In this document: positions 11,339-22,910 of the stretch, piece by piece
How the letters are laid out: the number at the start of each line of letters is the position of its first letter
Numbering within the stretch: the first letter of the stretch is position 1
Assembly: GCF_040115645.1 (NCBI RefSeq)
Contig: NC_089557.1
Coordinates: forward strand, 2,108,001 to 2,172,000
DNA from: Euwallacea fornicatus
Lineage: Eukaryota; Arthropoda; Insecta; Coleoptera; Curculionidae
Reading direction: 5' to 3'
DNA: 64,000 nt
Translations under genes and position numbers: made by a program
The notes under the pieces: model-generated
Database searches by the model: none
What the model was told of the DNA's origin: nothing
What the model saw: only the letters and a program-made list of their open reading frames with translations

Positions 11339-12354
11339 CTAGTATTTTGTGGCACATCCTTTCGAGTCGATAACAGCCTGACATCGACGGCGCATAGAAT
11401 CGATCAAACTTTCACAAATGGAAATAGGAATCTTCACCCATTCGTCCCGCAGGACTTTCCACAACTCATCCCGATTGGACACATTCCTGGCCCGAATTTT
11501 TCGAAGTGTTCCCAGAGATGCTCAATCGGATTCAAATCCGGCGACTGAGACGGCCACTCTAACACGGGGATGTTATTATCATTCGGCCATTTTTTCCCTA
11601 ATCGGGATGAAGGTTTAAGACCGTTGTCCTGCTGGAAACGGCAAAGTAAAGATATCTCTTTATCATCAAATGGCAGCATATAGTTCTCAAGGATGGCTTT
11701 GTATTCAAGCCGATCCGTAATTCCCTTAATTTTGACCAATGGTCCACCGCCGGATTGGGAAAGACATCCCCATACCATTATGCTGCCACTATCATGTTCC
11801 ATTGTTGTTATTTAAATTTAATGGTTGGGATCAAACTTAGGCGCCACAGGTCGATGAACGTAACTTTTCCCATCAGAGTTCAAAATGTTAACGTTAGTTT
11901 CATCACTGAAGAGAATAGTACTCCACGTTGAAGGTGGCCAAAACAAACTTCCTGGGCAAACTTAGTCCTGGCTCTTCTGTTCTTTTTAAAAATTAAGGGC
12001 TTCTTCGCTGCAATCCTTCCTACTAATCCCATTTCGCACAACCTACGACGTACGGTGCGATCGCTTACATTGATGTCACTATCGTTAGCGATTTCTTGGT
12101 TTGTAATCCTGGAGGACTCGACACGATCTGCAGATGATATTTTTTTAAATCCGTTCATGCGAGGTGGCGTCCGTTTTTCTTGGACGTCCAGGGTTTAGTC
12201 CATCTTTTACATGTCGAGAAGCGCCAAATTTTCTTAAAATTTCGTAGGCGGACCCTCGGCTGATTTTTAACGTCTTTGCAATGTGTTTTTGTTTGCAGCC
12301 ATCACGTAACATTGAATTTCGAAAATATTCCGAAAAACGCGTTTCCTTTGGCAT
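11339..12354 (-). pseudogene. Tc1-like transposase, second family, frameshifted
   Basis: Reads on the minus strand from a start at 12354 (MPKETRFSEYF) to a stop at 11339-11341, about 340 codons, the usual Tc1 transposase length. Visible parts are an N-terminal HTH (KHIAKTLKISRGSAYEIL), a second HTH (VSDRTVRRRLCEMGL), then acidic block 1 (FSDET), block 2 (FQQDN) and block 3 (SPDLNPIEHLWE), so all three catalytic positions survive. At least two frameshifts (near 12150 and near 11810-11880) break the frame. It differs in sequence from the elements at 7663 and 17034. A TIR-like sequence CAGTTGTGGACAAAACTATGG (reverse strand, near 12610-12630) may be one end; I could not find its partner. Confidence 0.85.
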
Positions 12355-13603
12355 ATTTCGTATAAAATGGAACGCACACTCGAACTGAATAACTGATAAT
12401 GCCCCCATAAACAACAACACTGCATAGTGTTCCGTAATTTTGTCTAACGAAAAGATCGTTTTTAACAACCATTTTTTTTAAAATAACTTTCCTAAGCGAA
12501 ATGTTGTACGGTGAATTTAGGAACGTACTTTTATGTTATCGACAATTTTGAAGCCGAAAAGGAAAATGACCACCAAGAAAGTATTGTTTCAAATAATGTT
12601 CCATAGTTTTGTCCACAACTGTGTTCCAGCTTGCCTCCGATAGTTGTCACAGAATTAAATGGAACGACTTACATCCTTCCCAGGCAACCATTATCATGGA
12701 AGCGTAAAATCAAAGAAAGTGCATATATTTTACTTAATAAGAACCGATGTTTGGCCTCTTGTTCAACAAGCATGGTTAACACTTGGTTACCTATGCTTGA
12801 ACAAGAGGTCAACCTCGGACGCATAAATAGAAACTAAACATTATCTCGTGGATATCTCGAAAATAAAACGAATTTCGACAAAAACACTTAAGAACTCTCG
12901 TATTTTTTGGGCATTCGCTGGTATGTGGTACTACGCATTGCACTCTTTCAAATGAGCCGTGACCATTATGGAGGTGCTTTAAGTGAGTTCAGGTTAATAA
13001 CGTCGTTTATTCAACTGACATCACTTGTGGCACTATTACAAGAACAAGGTTAATAAAATTCATGTTCCTCGCGGTTTAAAGTTTCAATAGAGTTTTTACG
13101 TAGGTAATGAATGTTGAAAAGCACCACCCACACCATCTTCACAAATACATAACACGCCTCTTGGCTGACTTTATTTATGGTTCATTTGAAAAAAAAAAAC
13201 AACGAAATAAATAGCACTGTAAAACCAGGCAACTATTTCAACATCTGCTTCGGCTGTCCCTGACACTTTCCCTCCAGATAAAGTTGTCAGTACCTTGAAC
13301 TACTTGCCCTTAGCCTTGGCCTGAATTAACCTGAAGCGCTTCTTCACCAATACTATAGTGAATTTCTCCGCATAAAATTAACTCCTGGCGAACTGACTCC
13401 CCGAGAAGCTGAGGGTGTTTAAGTGCTCTCCATTGAGGGCGGAGCCCGACGACTCAAACCCATAACCACAGGTACATGGAATTTGCATTTCAAGTGCGTG
13501 TTCATGGACGCTCCAAGGAAGGAGCGGAGGAAATCGGATGGAACCGAGCAAACCTCGTCACTGAAGAAGGTACGAATAAAACCAGAGTGGAGGCAAATAC
13601 GTA
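12355..13603. other. Intergenic or intronic stretch
   Basis: Contains a probable outer end of the Tc1-like element to its left (to about 12630), then AT-rich sequence with a poly-A run near 13190. No gene supported. Confidence 0.4.
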
Positions 13604-14527
13604 TACAGAGTGTTTCCTAGATGCGGTACGTAACTTCAAGAGCGTATTCTGTCTCTAAAGTAAAAGTAATTTTGTTATATAAATTGTTTCCCAAAAATGC
13701 TTTGTTACGGAAATACAGAGTGTGAAAATTTTATTTAAAAATTACGTGGTAAATTTGGTACCCCAGTGCCCTTTTTTAATATATTTTTTCTTTTTTAATT
13801 GTTTTTTTCTATATAGAAGGAAAAAGGTCTTCTGTGTGTGCTTGTCAGTGCCTCAACAACTCTTTTCCTAATCGCTGGATTGGACGTGGGGTGCCCAAGC
13901 TTGGCCAGCTCGAAGTCCGGATATGATTTTTTCAAATTTTTATTCACGGGGCCTCCTCGAGTCACTCGTGTATAAGACACCTGTATGAGATGAAAATAAC
14001 GTAAAAAATCTAATAATTAAAAGTTGCGATGCCATAAGAAATACTTTAGGAGTTGTTGACGGAGTGAGACAATCAATGATGAGACGACTGGAATCGTGCA
14101 TTTTTTCAAAAGGTGGTCATTTTCAACTTTTGCTTTGGCTCTGTGTCACAAATAATTATTTTTATAATTGCTATTAGTCGTTAAACAATAAAAATAAATT
14201 AAAATGGCTCGCCGTTCCTTCATGTATGGTAATTATTACATTACGGCGCACTACAATGTCTTTTTTTATCGAAAACGGTGCATCCTACGGAGAACCATCA
14301 AAAGGCCTTTTTACCTTTCGAATCGAAAAAACAATTAAAAAATAAAAAAATGTTGAAAAGCACACTGACGTACCACGTTTGCCGCGTAATTTTCTAATGA
14401 AACTTTCACTCCCTGTATTTCCGTAACGGAGCATTTTTGAGATATAGTTTATATAACAAAATTACCTTTATTTCAACGGCAGGACACGCTTCCGAAATTA
14501 CGCGAAGTACTTAGGAAACACCCTGTA
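13604..14527. mobile_element. Long-TIR element with double termini, 0.92 kb
   Basis: The left arm starts TACAGAGTGTTTCCTA and the right arm, reversed, starts TACAGGGTGTTTCCTA. Arms of about 160 bp match throughout (TTTTGTTATATAAA, AAAATGCTYYGTTACGGAAATACAG). Each arm has a second terminus about 110 bp inside (13714 on the left, 14411-14417 on the right). The interior holds no recognisable transposase. Confidence 0.8.
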
Positions 14528-17033
14528 TAGGGGAAACTACAGTCAAGGGTAAATTCGCCGGGGAAAATCTGTGCTGCTAGGAAAATATCTGCGGGTATTC
14601 CCCAAAATGAAAGCGACTCCGCCTATTTTTATTAGCAATTCGCATCAACACGCGGAAGTTAATATAACGTTTTCTGTTAACCCTCCATTAGGCCAACTGT
14701 ATCTGTAAGATACACACAAGAGATGCATGGTAAATTCGTTACATTGAAATGAAATCAAATGTTTTAAATATATAACAAAAAACATGTCATATAACATATC
14801 CATTGATATATAAAGATACATTGGATTAATAAGAGAAAAAACGAAAATACGCATATTATTACAGGTATACAGGTTAAAAAAATTATGAGGATTCGTCGAT
14901 ACGATATTCAGGCAGACACAGGGCATCTTTGCGTGTTTTTTCAAACACAGGGGATTTTACCCCCTCCTCCCTTCCTCTGCATTGCAGGCGCCCGCCGGAA
15001 GGATATGTTTACATTAAAAAGAACTAACAAACAACATTCCGCATTCTTCCCACGCTCATAGACCCTGTATTTTCCTCGCACCTGCAAGCCGAATTGATAA
15101 GCAAACCCTCCACCCTTTACGGTAAATGGTGTATTGCAATCACCGTAAATGTGAACTATCAAAAACGTTCAAAAAGATAAAAGGACAACAACCGCTTTGT
15201 GACGTACCACATCATATTCTCGCCAGAATGCGTGGCGGACACCGGGAGCGAACACAGTAAAATGACTTAAAACTGTTCTCGTAAATGGCCAAAATTAAAA
15301 TGGTTCAAATGCGTTTATGAGTAAAACAAGGAGGATCGCCCGGTATATCTCAGACGAATGACTCAACACTTGGGCGAATTTATGGCCAAAAACAAAAAAA
15401 AAATCGCATTCGCATTGGCTCGTTATTTCATATACGTTTTCGGTCGAGGTTAGTGAAGGAATACTGCAAAAATGAAAAAAACGAACTCGGAGAATTTAAA
15501 AAAAAAAAAAAAAGAAAAAAAGAAACGTAACGCACGCATCTCTCTGATACACGCGCGACTCGTGGGGGGTTGAGAAGACTTTAACGCCCAGTTTCGGGGT
15601 GGGTTTGGAATTTTCGGTAAAGTACCGAGGGAATAACGACATCTTCCGCCCCAATAGAAGGGTGCACCCAACACACAAGCCGGCTCGCGTTCAGATTTCA
15701 AGTCAGCCCGTTGATTTGTTCATTTAAGGTGTTGTAAGATTACGGAAACCATGCATAAATCCAAGACATCCAAAGCCATAACAATTCTAAAATGAAGTCC
15801 CGTTATTAAGGAATCAAAACATTTCCTAATGGAAGTAATTGGCACGGTATTACATACACGTCACAATAACTGCGACAAAGAGCATCTAATTATTTCCTCG
15901 GTAGATTCGACTTGTTTCTGTTATTATGGTGACAGTGCGAGATGGTATAATACCGAGTAGTACTGGATTATTACAGTAATGAAGCAAAACTTGCGTGAAA
16001 TCGTAAAATTGCCTCTAACCAAGTTGATTTATAGCGCATTTTGCAGTAACTTAGAGAGTTAAAATACCTTCACTGACGAATTAAAAGTACGCAAAGTACA
16101 AGCTCGTTTGATGAAATGTGTCAGATAAACTAGGTATGCGCGCGGGAATGCTAAAAAGAGCAGGATGAAGCCTTCAAGGTATTTCAGTTTTGACAAGTGA
16201 GTTCATTAGTGTCTGGCTAAAAACTAAAATTAATTTGAGACCGGTGCTTCAAAGTCGTAGAACCCCGAAGCCGTTTGTCTCCTGGAAGCTTTATACTTAG
16301 CATACAATAGGAAAAAGTCGATAGTCTCCAAGGGAGAGTGCGGATTGTTGTGCTGAAAATTATTGCTACCGATGGCTAATTATCATTGTTACTGTGAAAT
16401 TCGCGGATGTTCCCAAGGAGCAATTCGAAAGAAAGAGATAAATTCTTTGGGCACAAAATACGCGAATTTATGATTCATGTAGTTCAGCAAGGAATACGTA
16501 ATAAATTACCCGAGAAACAGCAATAAAACAAACGTTTTGCCTTAATGAACGTCTGAAAGCTAACGGATAGTCGGGAGATAATAATTTCTACACTTGCATA
16601 ATAATCTGCATATTTTCTGCATCCGAGGATTAAATTTATGTTTATGGTCTCCATACGCACACGGGACGAATCAGACCTTGCAGGCAAAAATATTAATAAA
16701 TTATGGCAAAATGTATTAGATAATACAATAACCGTAATAAATAGCGATCGCTTTGGCATTTAACAGCTTGCTCTTAAAAGAGAACGGGATTTCTATTTGT
16801 GCGTTACATAATTCAGCTTTAATTAGTTAATAGCAAATACATTTGTCGGGTAATGTGTATTTATTGTATTGACTACCTTCAGAACTAGGAAATGGACAGG
16901 AAGACACGTCATTAAGAGCGCGTGATGGGGCCACTTCATCTCGTCAAATAGGAGTCAATTGAATGGAAATTGCTCAAAATTGCTCAAAAGGGGCAGGGGA
17001 TGGCATCTCGAACTTCGAATTTGATTTCTAATA
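14528..17033. other. Intergenic or intronic stretch
   Basis: No gene, RNA or clear repeat seen, apart from A-rich tracts near 15500-15520. Open frames at 14941-15162 and 15450-15701 are low-complexity or without homology. Confidence 0.4.
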
Positions 17034-18374
17034 TGCTGCGGGGCACAGATAAGAGAACACTCCGTGAAAATGGTTTTATTTAAATAATCTTTGGTATGCA
17101 CGTTTGTACATGGGAACACAAAAAACGATTAAATTCTCAGCCATATTTATGAATCGATTTATGTGTTATCAGGAACTTTAGTCTTTTTTCACTATAAAAT
17201 TTGCAATAAAACATCAACAGTATCACTGCATAATACCATTTATTGGTTTAGTGGGTTTAGAAAGTGCTTTTCGATTAATCAAATATGCCCAGACGCAGAA
17301 CGCAGAGAAATTTTCGTCGATTGAATCAGTTTGAGAGAGGTCGAATGGTCGGTCTACGAAAATTTGGTCGATCATTTAGGGAAATCGTCACTAGATTGAA
17401 CCGTAGTGTAAACACTATAGTAAGATGTTGCCAGGCATAGTTCCGAGAAGAACAAACAGCCAGAAGAAGAGATACTGGACGATCCCGAAGAACTACAGAA
17501 CGCCAAGATCGCCGCCTTCGAATTATACCCATAAGAGATTGATCCGTCTCGTGGAGGACGCTGGCGGATCGGTGGTTCGCTGGGTATCGAAGGCCCATTG
17601 GGGTTGGAACCATTTATCGCCGGATAAGATGTTTCGGACTGATTTCCCACCGTCCCCATTTTGCGTTAACCCTCACCTTAAGTCATGGTCAAAATCGACT
17701 GCATTGGTACAGAGAAGGGGTACATCGAAATCTGGAATGGGACAATATCGTGTTTGGTGACGAATCCAAATTCTGTTTGGGCATCATGATGGCCGAGCAT
17801 GAATAAGAAGAAGAAGCGGTGAAAGACGGAATCCTCAGTTTACAATACAGAGGCATGTCCATCGGACTGTTAGGGCAATGGTTCGGGGTGCTATTGCATG
17901 TGGTAGCATGTCGCCTTTACTTTTCATCGGAGGCAGTATGACAGCCCAACGGACATCCAAGAAGTCCTAAAACCTCATCGCGTCCCTTATCCGAGTTCTT
18001 TCAACGAAATGCAATCAATCTGCTACCTTGGCCACCTCGATCTCCAGATCTTTCACCGATTGAACATCTATGGGATATTGTAGGTAGAAGTTTGTTTAAT
18101 TTACCCCATTCCTCAAAAACCCTAGCTACGTTACACCATGCTGTCCAGTTGGGCTGGAATGAGATCCCCAAGAGGATGTCAATCACCTCATTCGATCCAT
18201 GCCTGGACGTGTAGAGGAACTCATGAGACATCGCGAAGGACCGATACAGTATTTTTTTCTTTTGGTTTTTAATCATTGAATTCGTTCAATTGTTCAATCA
18301 AGCATTTGTTTTGGGCGTAAAAATTTGAACAAAACCATGTTTACGGGGTGCTCTCTTTTGTATTTCACGCAGTA
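17034..18374 (+). mobile_element. Tc1-like element, sibling 2 (inactive)
   Basis: Same family as 7663-9011 but on the opposite strand. TA duplications sit at 17032-17033 and 18375-18376. The transposase frame starts at 17285 (MPRRRTQRNFRRLNQ), continues through FGRSFREIV, then hits TAG at 17438-17440. Later blocks are GDESKF (about 17754) and PWPPRSPDLSPIEHLWD (about 18030-18075). The stretch between them runs directly from a PHRVPY-like segment into EFFQRNAINLLPWP, skipping the QQDN block, so the second catalytic Asp is missing. Confidence 0.88.
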
Positions 18375-18376
18375 TA

Positions 18377-21300
18377 CATGCAGACGCTGACCGGCCTCTC
18401 AATCAATCCACGCAAAAACTGTCATCAGCGACGTCGAGGAGCGCTGCTTTTGGGTCGCCTTTTTCCCACATTTCCTTCGTGATGTCTTCAATTTTATAAT
18501 TTACTGAATCCCAACGCATTCATCAACCTCGGCACTCTGTGGGACACCCATTTCAATCAATCCCATAGGGCGCATTGTTGCGGCGCGCACGGCTCTCTGG
18601 TGGTCAACGGCAGATTGCTTTGACCCCCCTTGTTTTCGCGCCACTGTTCGTTCACAGGCACGGCGTTTGTTCGGGCGCACTAGCGATGTCCGTTGAACAC
18701 AAATGCCTAGACTGGCGTTGGGATTCGATCGATTGTTGCCTAATTGAAAACGCCACGCAGGGCAAAAAAGGTGAAAGAAAGGCCAAAGACAAAGTTGTTC
18801 CACGACGCAATCGCGAGAGTGCTTCGTGGAGACTGAAGAAGATGCCCGACGGAACCCAAAGGTCCTAAGAATAAAATTCAATCTATGGGGCGTTCCGCGA
18901 ACGACCGCCACCCCAAGGGGCGGCCGCAATAGTGACAGAATTTTTCTGATTTCCCATCGTCCCGAGTTCGCCCGATTTTGTTGATATCTCAGCAAACCGA
19001 TCACTCCTGATTATTATTCCCAGTTTCCGGTTGATTAAAGCAGTGACGGCGTCCACGGCACTGGCACAGAAGACCCTTTAACATTCCGCGCTCATCTCGG
19101 GAGGGCTCGGCATTGTTTTAAAATTAGAATGAAGGAGCAGATGTACCTTTTCAGCCATCGTGCGGTCGCAATAACATATTGTAGGCGCCGTCATTACATC
19201 GTAAGTAACGTGTGCTCACGAATAAGTAAGTAGCCACCAATGTCACATTTTGCATAACAACCAGCCACCGATCTTAAATTGGCCCAATTTCCATTTATGG
19301 ACTTTCAAGCGATTTGAGGGCGAACTGTTGGCCAAGACGTTGCGCTTCTTGGTGGTCATTATCTAAAGAGTCCCGCAGAGACGACTTCCTGTTAGGTGAC
19401 TTATTTGAAGTCATACACCTGTACAAACGACATAATGAGAACAATGCCATCAGTTTTGTGTGGATTTTCGACGACAGACCCGACGCGTAAACGGTACCTA
19501 ATTGCGGCAATTTATGATGGTTTTTGAAACTTTTCCCTTATCCTTCTATCTGTGAGATAAATTTGCGCCTGTTTTGCAACTCATGGTTGAATATAATGGG
19601 CAGTAAAACTGTTCGCAATTGAGTTTAAAAGCTATTGCGGCATTGACATTTTCTAGTGAACGCGAAGAATTTTTTCGAAAGATAAATGAACGGAGCTATT
19701 TTGAAATCGGGCCTATATTGTGAACGAACGCTCGAAGATTGCCTATCTATTTACAGACGGCGAAAGCTTTAAGTTTAGATCCTCGGAATGTCCGGGTATT
19801 AATTAATAATTGTCAATATTCATGATTTAAAGTCAACAAGGTTTTAATGGAAGCTGTTGGGCCCAAACGCCGGGGAAGCGGTATTTATAGACGTCCAGAA
19901 ACCGCGGCAGAATCTGCTCACAAATTTGGCAAAAATCGCAAGACCCCCGGAGTGAGCAAAAAACGGCAAAGCGTGAAGAAAGGTCAATTATGTAAGGAAA
20001 TTTTCTTGCAGTTCACGTCTGATACCATCGTGTTTCTTTGTCTTAACATCCGTTTGTAGTATCCGTTCGACGATGAATGCGCAACATACCCGTACAATAA
20101 GAACCCAAGAAGTAACCTAACGTGTTATTTTAGTAACTTCCTCACAATTTGCATATAAGACTCATGGTTTTTTCACGATATTATTGTACTTGTCCGTAAT
20201 AATAGCCCATTATTCCGGGCTTAACAGCCGATTGTCTCAGTTGCTGCTTGCGCCGTATACGCGCCTGGGCTTGACAATTCAGAGTACCGTGCTGTACGCG
20301 AGATCAATCAAAGTGCAAATTTTCATCTATGACCATCAGGAAACCAGGACAAGGCCTCAAGTCTCAGAACCAGCAGTCACCGTTACGAAGAGATGCATTT
20401 ACCTCTAATTGCCTTTGGTAAATGGGCGAGGATTAATTCGAGCAGATTATCCTCCCGAGATAAGATAAACTATTTACATAAATCTCGTTATCTGGGAAGG
20501 AAATACGAAATCTGCCTAACAATACGAAGTTGCACACAGAACGGAGGATTATCTGATGGGGCCATCTTTAAATTCGAGTTCGTAGCATTTTTTGCGCAAA
20601 ACGCAGTGCTCCCCATATCTTAGTCCCACGCTGCAACGAGTAAACTAGCAGGTATGTCTGCGTAGTCCTATGCGAAGGAATCCGATCTCCTCTCCGGAGG
20701 AGGATCGCAAGGCATTGAACGTTAACATGTTTTTTATTTATGTTTTTTTTTTATATTGAGAGAGAATGTTCGTTTTTTCTCCCACTGCGTTTGCTAAATT
20801 TGTTTGGCTCTTGCCCAAAATAAACGGCCAAAAATGTGAAAAACGCGAGCCGGCCCATCATCGAACATGCCGAGAAGCGATTCTTTCAGCAAAAGAGGCA
20901 CAACACGCAATTGCGAAATTAGTGTTCGCGATTTTAAATTCTTGGCACTAAAACCCTCTTATTGTGGTAATTTTAGCTGTTCAACACTTATAAATGTCAT
21001 GGCGAATTGGGGTTTCGTCCGAGTTAAATGAGACATCTCCAAGCGGAATAGGACAGATTATGATTATAGACCACAATAACATGGACCAGACTTCGTCATT
21101 GTAACGTTGCGTGGTGCATGACGAAATTAGCTATACTTTTCCTTTTAGCGACAACTGAAATTTCCCAATGCGTACAGGGTGTCCCAGAAATATTGGTACA
21201 TCTCACTGTAGCGTGCTAGCGGGTAAACGAATACGGCGAATCAGCTCGTGAAAAAATTTGCTTATTTTCCTTCGACGGGAGGCTTAAGTTTTTCCTGTAA

Positions 21301-22340
21301 ATTGGGGATAAATCACGGTTTCGGTCAGTCTCTCTGTGAAAACTCGTTCTTCGTCAACAATCTTTTCAATAGATCGACCGCGGACCGGTGGTCGAATTCG
21401 TCAGGCCACGTCTGACCTCAACTGCGTCGTGACCGCGTTTTAGAGCGCAGACGCGGTGGCGACTCGAACCACTGCGACCTCGGACAACAAACGAACTTCG
21501 GCAAGTGTGTCTTAGCTCCCTTCAGGAGTCGCGCGTGCTCTCTCACTCCTCAGCGATATTTTTTTTTGTCAAATATTTTTTGTTAATTTCCAGTAAGTTC
21601 TCCGCCCCCCTTCTCAGCACTTTTCAGAAAAAGAGTGTTTCAGTGTAAAGTGAACTAAGTACGAAGGTGGTTTTGAACTATAAAGTCCAAATAGGCGGTT
21701 CGGCCGCAGCGAAGATAGGCTCCGCATGCTAAAAAATACACTTTGTGAAAATTCACTTTTTTTTTCATTTTAAGTCTCCAGAATCTTGTTTGGTCGTGTC
21801 AAGTAGATTTGTATCAATCTTCCGATGTAATTTTTATCGTTTTCATATCCGACGTTCTGTTTCGTTAAAAAGCGTGGCGTTTTATGAGTCTCTGAGGGCT
21901 CAAGCAATAGCATGCCGTGAAGGTTCCAAGGGTTACTGTTTGCCATTTCCTTCAGGTACCTGCTTATGCAAATATTGCCCTCTTCGAAGAATAGACTGCA
22001 TGTTGGTCCGCGGCGACTAATGATGTAATAAAACTATCGCAGAACTTTTGGCTGAAGCTAAAACGTTTTAGCCGCTTTCATTTGATATTTGCTGCGTCGT
22101 ATCGCCACTATATTGGTGTGTATGAACCTTGACTTGATGAATCGTCACTGCTAATTCAGATATCATAATCACCGATTTCGAGGTACTTTGATCGCCTTTC
22201 GCCTTGTTTTTTTACATGGTGGCCACAGTTGCCTACAACCAACATTCCGAAGCAGCATAACGTCATTACTGATTTTCGGCCTGTTTTGGCAACGTTGCAT
22301 TCGCCCTGCTGTTTCGCACTTCTGAGAAACCGTGTTAATA
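18377..22340. other. Intergenic or intronic stretch
   Basis: No gene supported. Holds a GC-rich region at 18370-19010, copy 2 of the dispersed repeat, a lone TACAGGGTGTCCC terminus at 21173 that resembles the element at 22341, and a GC-rich patch at 21330-21560 that follows a TCAGTC initiator-like word at 21325. The last could be a promoter with a non-coding exon, but nothing proves it. Confidence 0.4.
19610..19822 (+). repeat. Diverged dispersed repeat, copy 2
   Basis: Same-order block matches to 9988-10220; the strongest is CTATTTACAGACGGCGAAAGC here against CTATTTCCAGACGGCGAAAGC there. Confidence 0.4.
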
Positions 22341-22608
22341 TACCGGGTTTCCCAGAAACAATGGTACAAACGCGTCTTCGGTGCCGCGGTCAGAGATACG
22401 GGCTTTCGCAGAATGCCTTTTTCATGCAGAAGAGTTCAGAGTATCAGTGATACTGTAAAAAAAAACAGTTCAGTCGTTATTTTACTGAATCAAAAAAGAT
22501 ACTTTCACAGCCTCTAGATTGAAAACGAAAACTTTCGAGTGCAGCTATATTTTTTTACACTAGGGCGCCCAATACTCAATTGTGCTATTGTTCCGGGAAC
22601 ACCCAGTA
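22341..22608. mobile_element. Short TIR element (MITE-like), 268 bp
   Basis: Ends are TACCGGGTTTCCCAGAAACAATGG on the left and, reversed, TACTGGGTGTTCCCGGAACAATAG on the right, flanked by AT-rich sequence (TTAA on the left, TTGA on the right). No coding capacity. The left end is similar to the lone terminus at 21173 (CAGAAATATTGGTAC), so both may belong to one subfamily. Confidence 0.7.
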
Positions 22609-22910
22609 TATTGATCTACGACAATCACGCTATGATAGTTACATAATAAGATGAAAATCAAGGATAGCAGATTAATATTGCGAACATTAATACTGTGACA
22701 ATCTAACAAAACCATTTTGCCAGTTATTGTTAGTGCTACTGCCGATTATCAAAATGCACCTTATCACAAAACGTAACAAGTGATATCCGAGAAATTACAA
22801 AAGAACCATAATAACGCGGTCATTATCCTCGGCTGCACGTAGAAATAGCCAGCGATCCGTCGAGAGTGAGGAGTTTTAAGTCTACGGTACCCCCTTTGAG
22901 TTTAACCAAC

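Noticed and set aside
18501..19004. 167-codon open frame on the minus strand, overlapping a 97-codon frame on the plus strand
   Set aside because: GC-rich sequence stays open in several frames by chance; the peptide has no recognisable motif or splice context.
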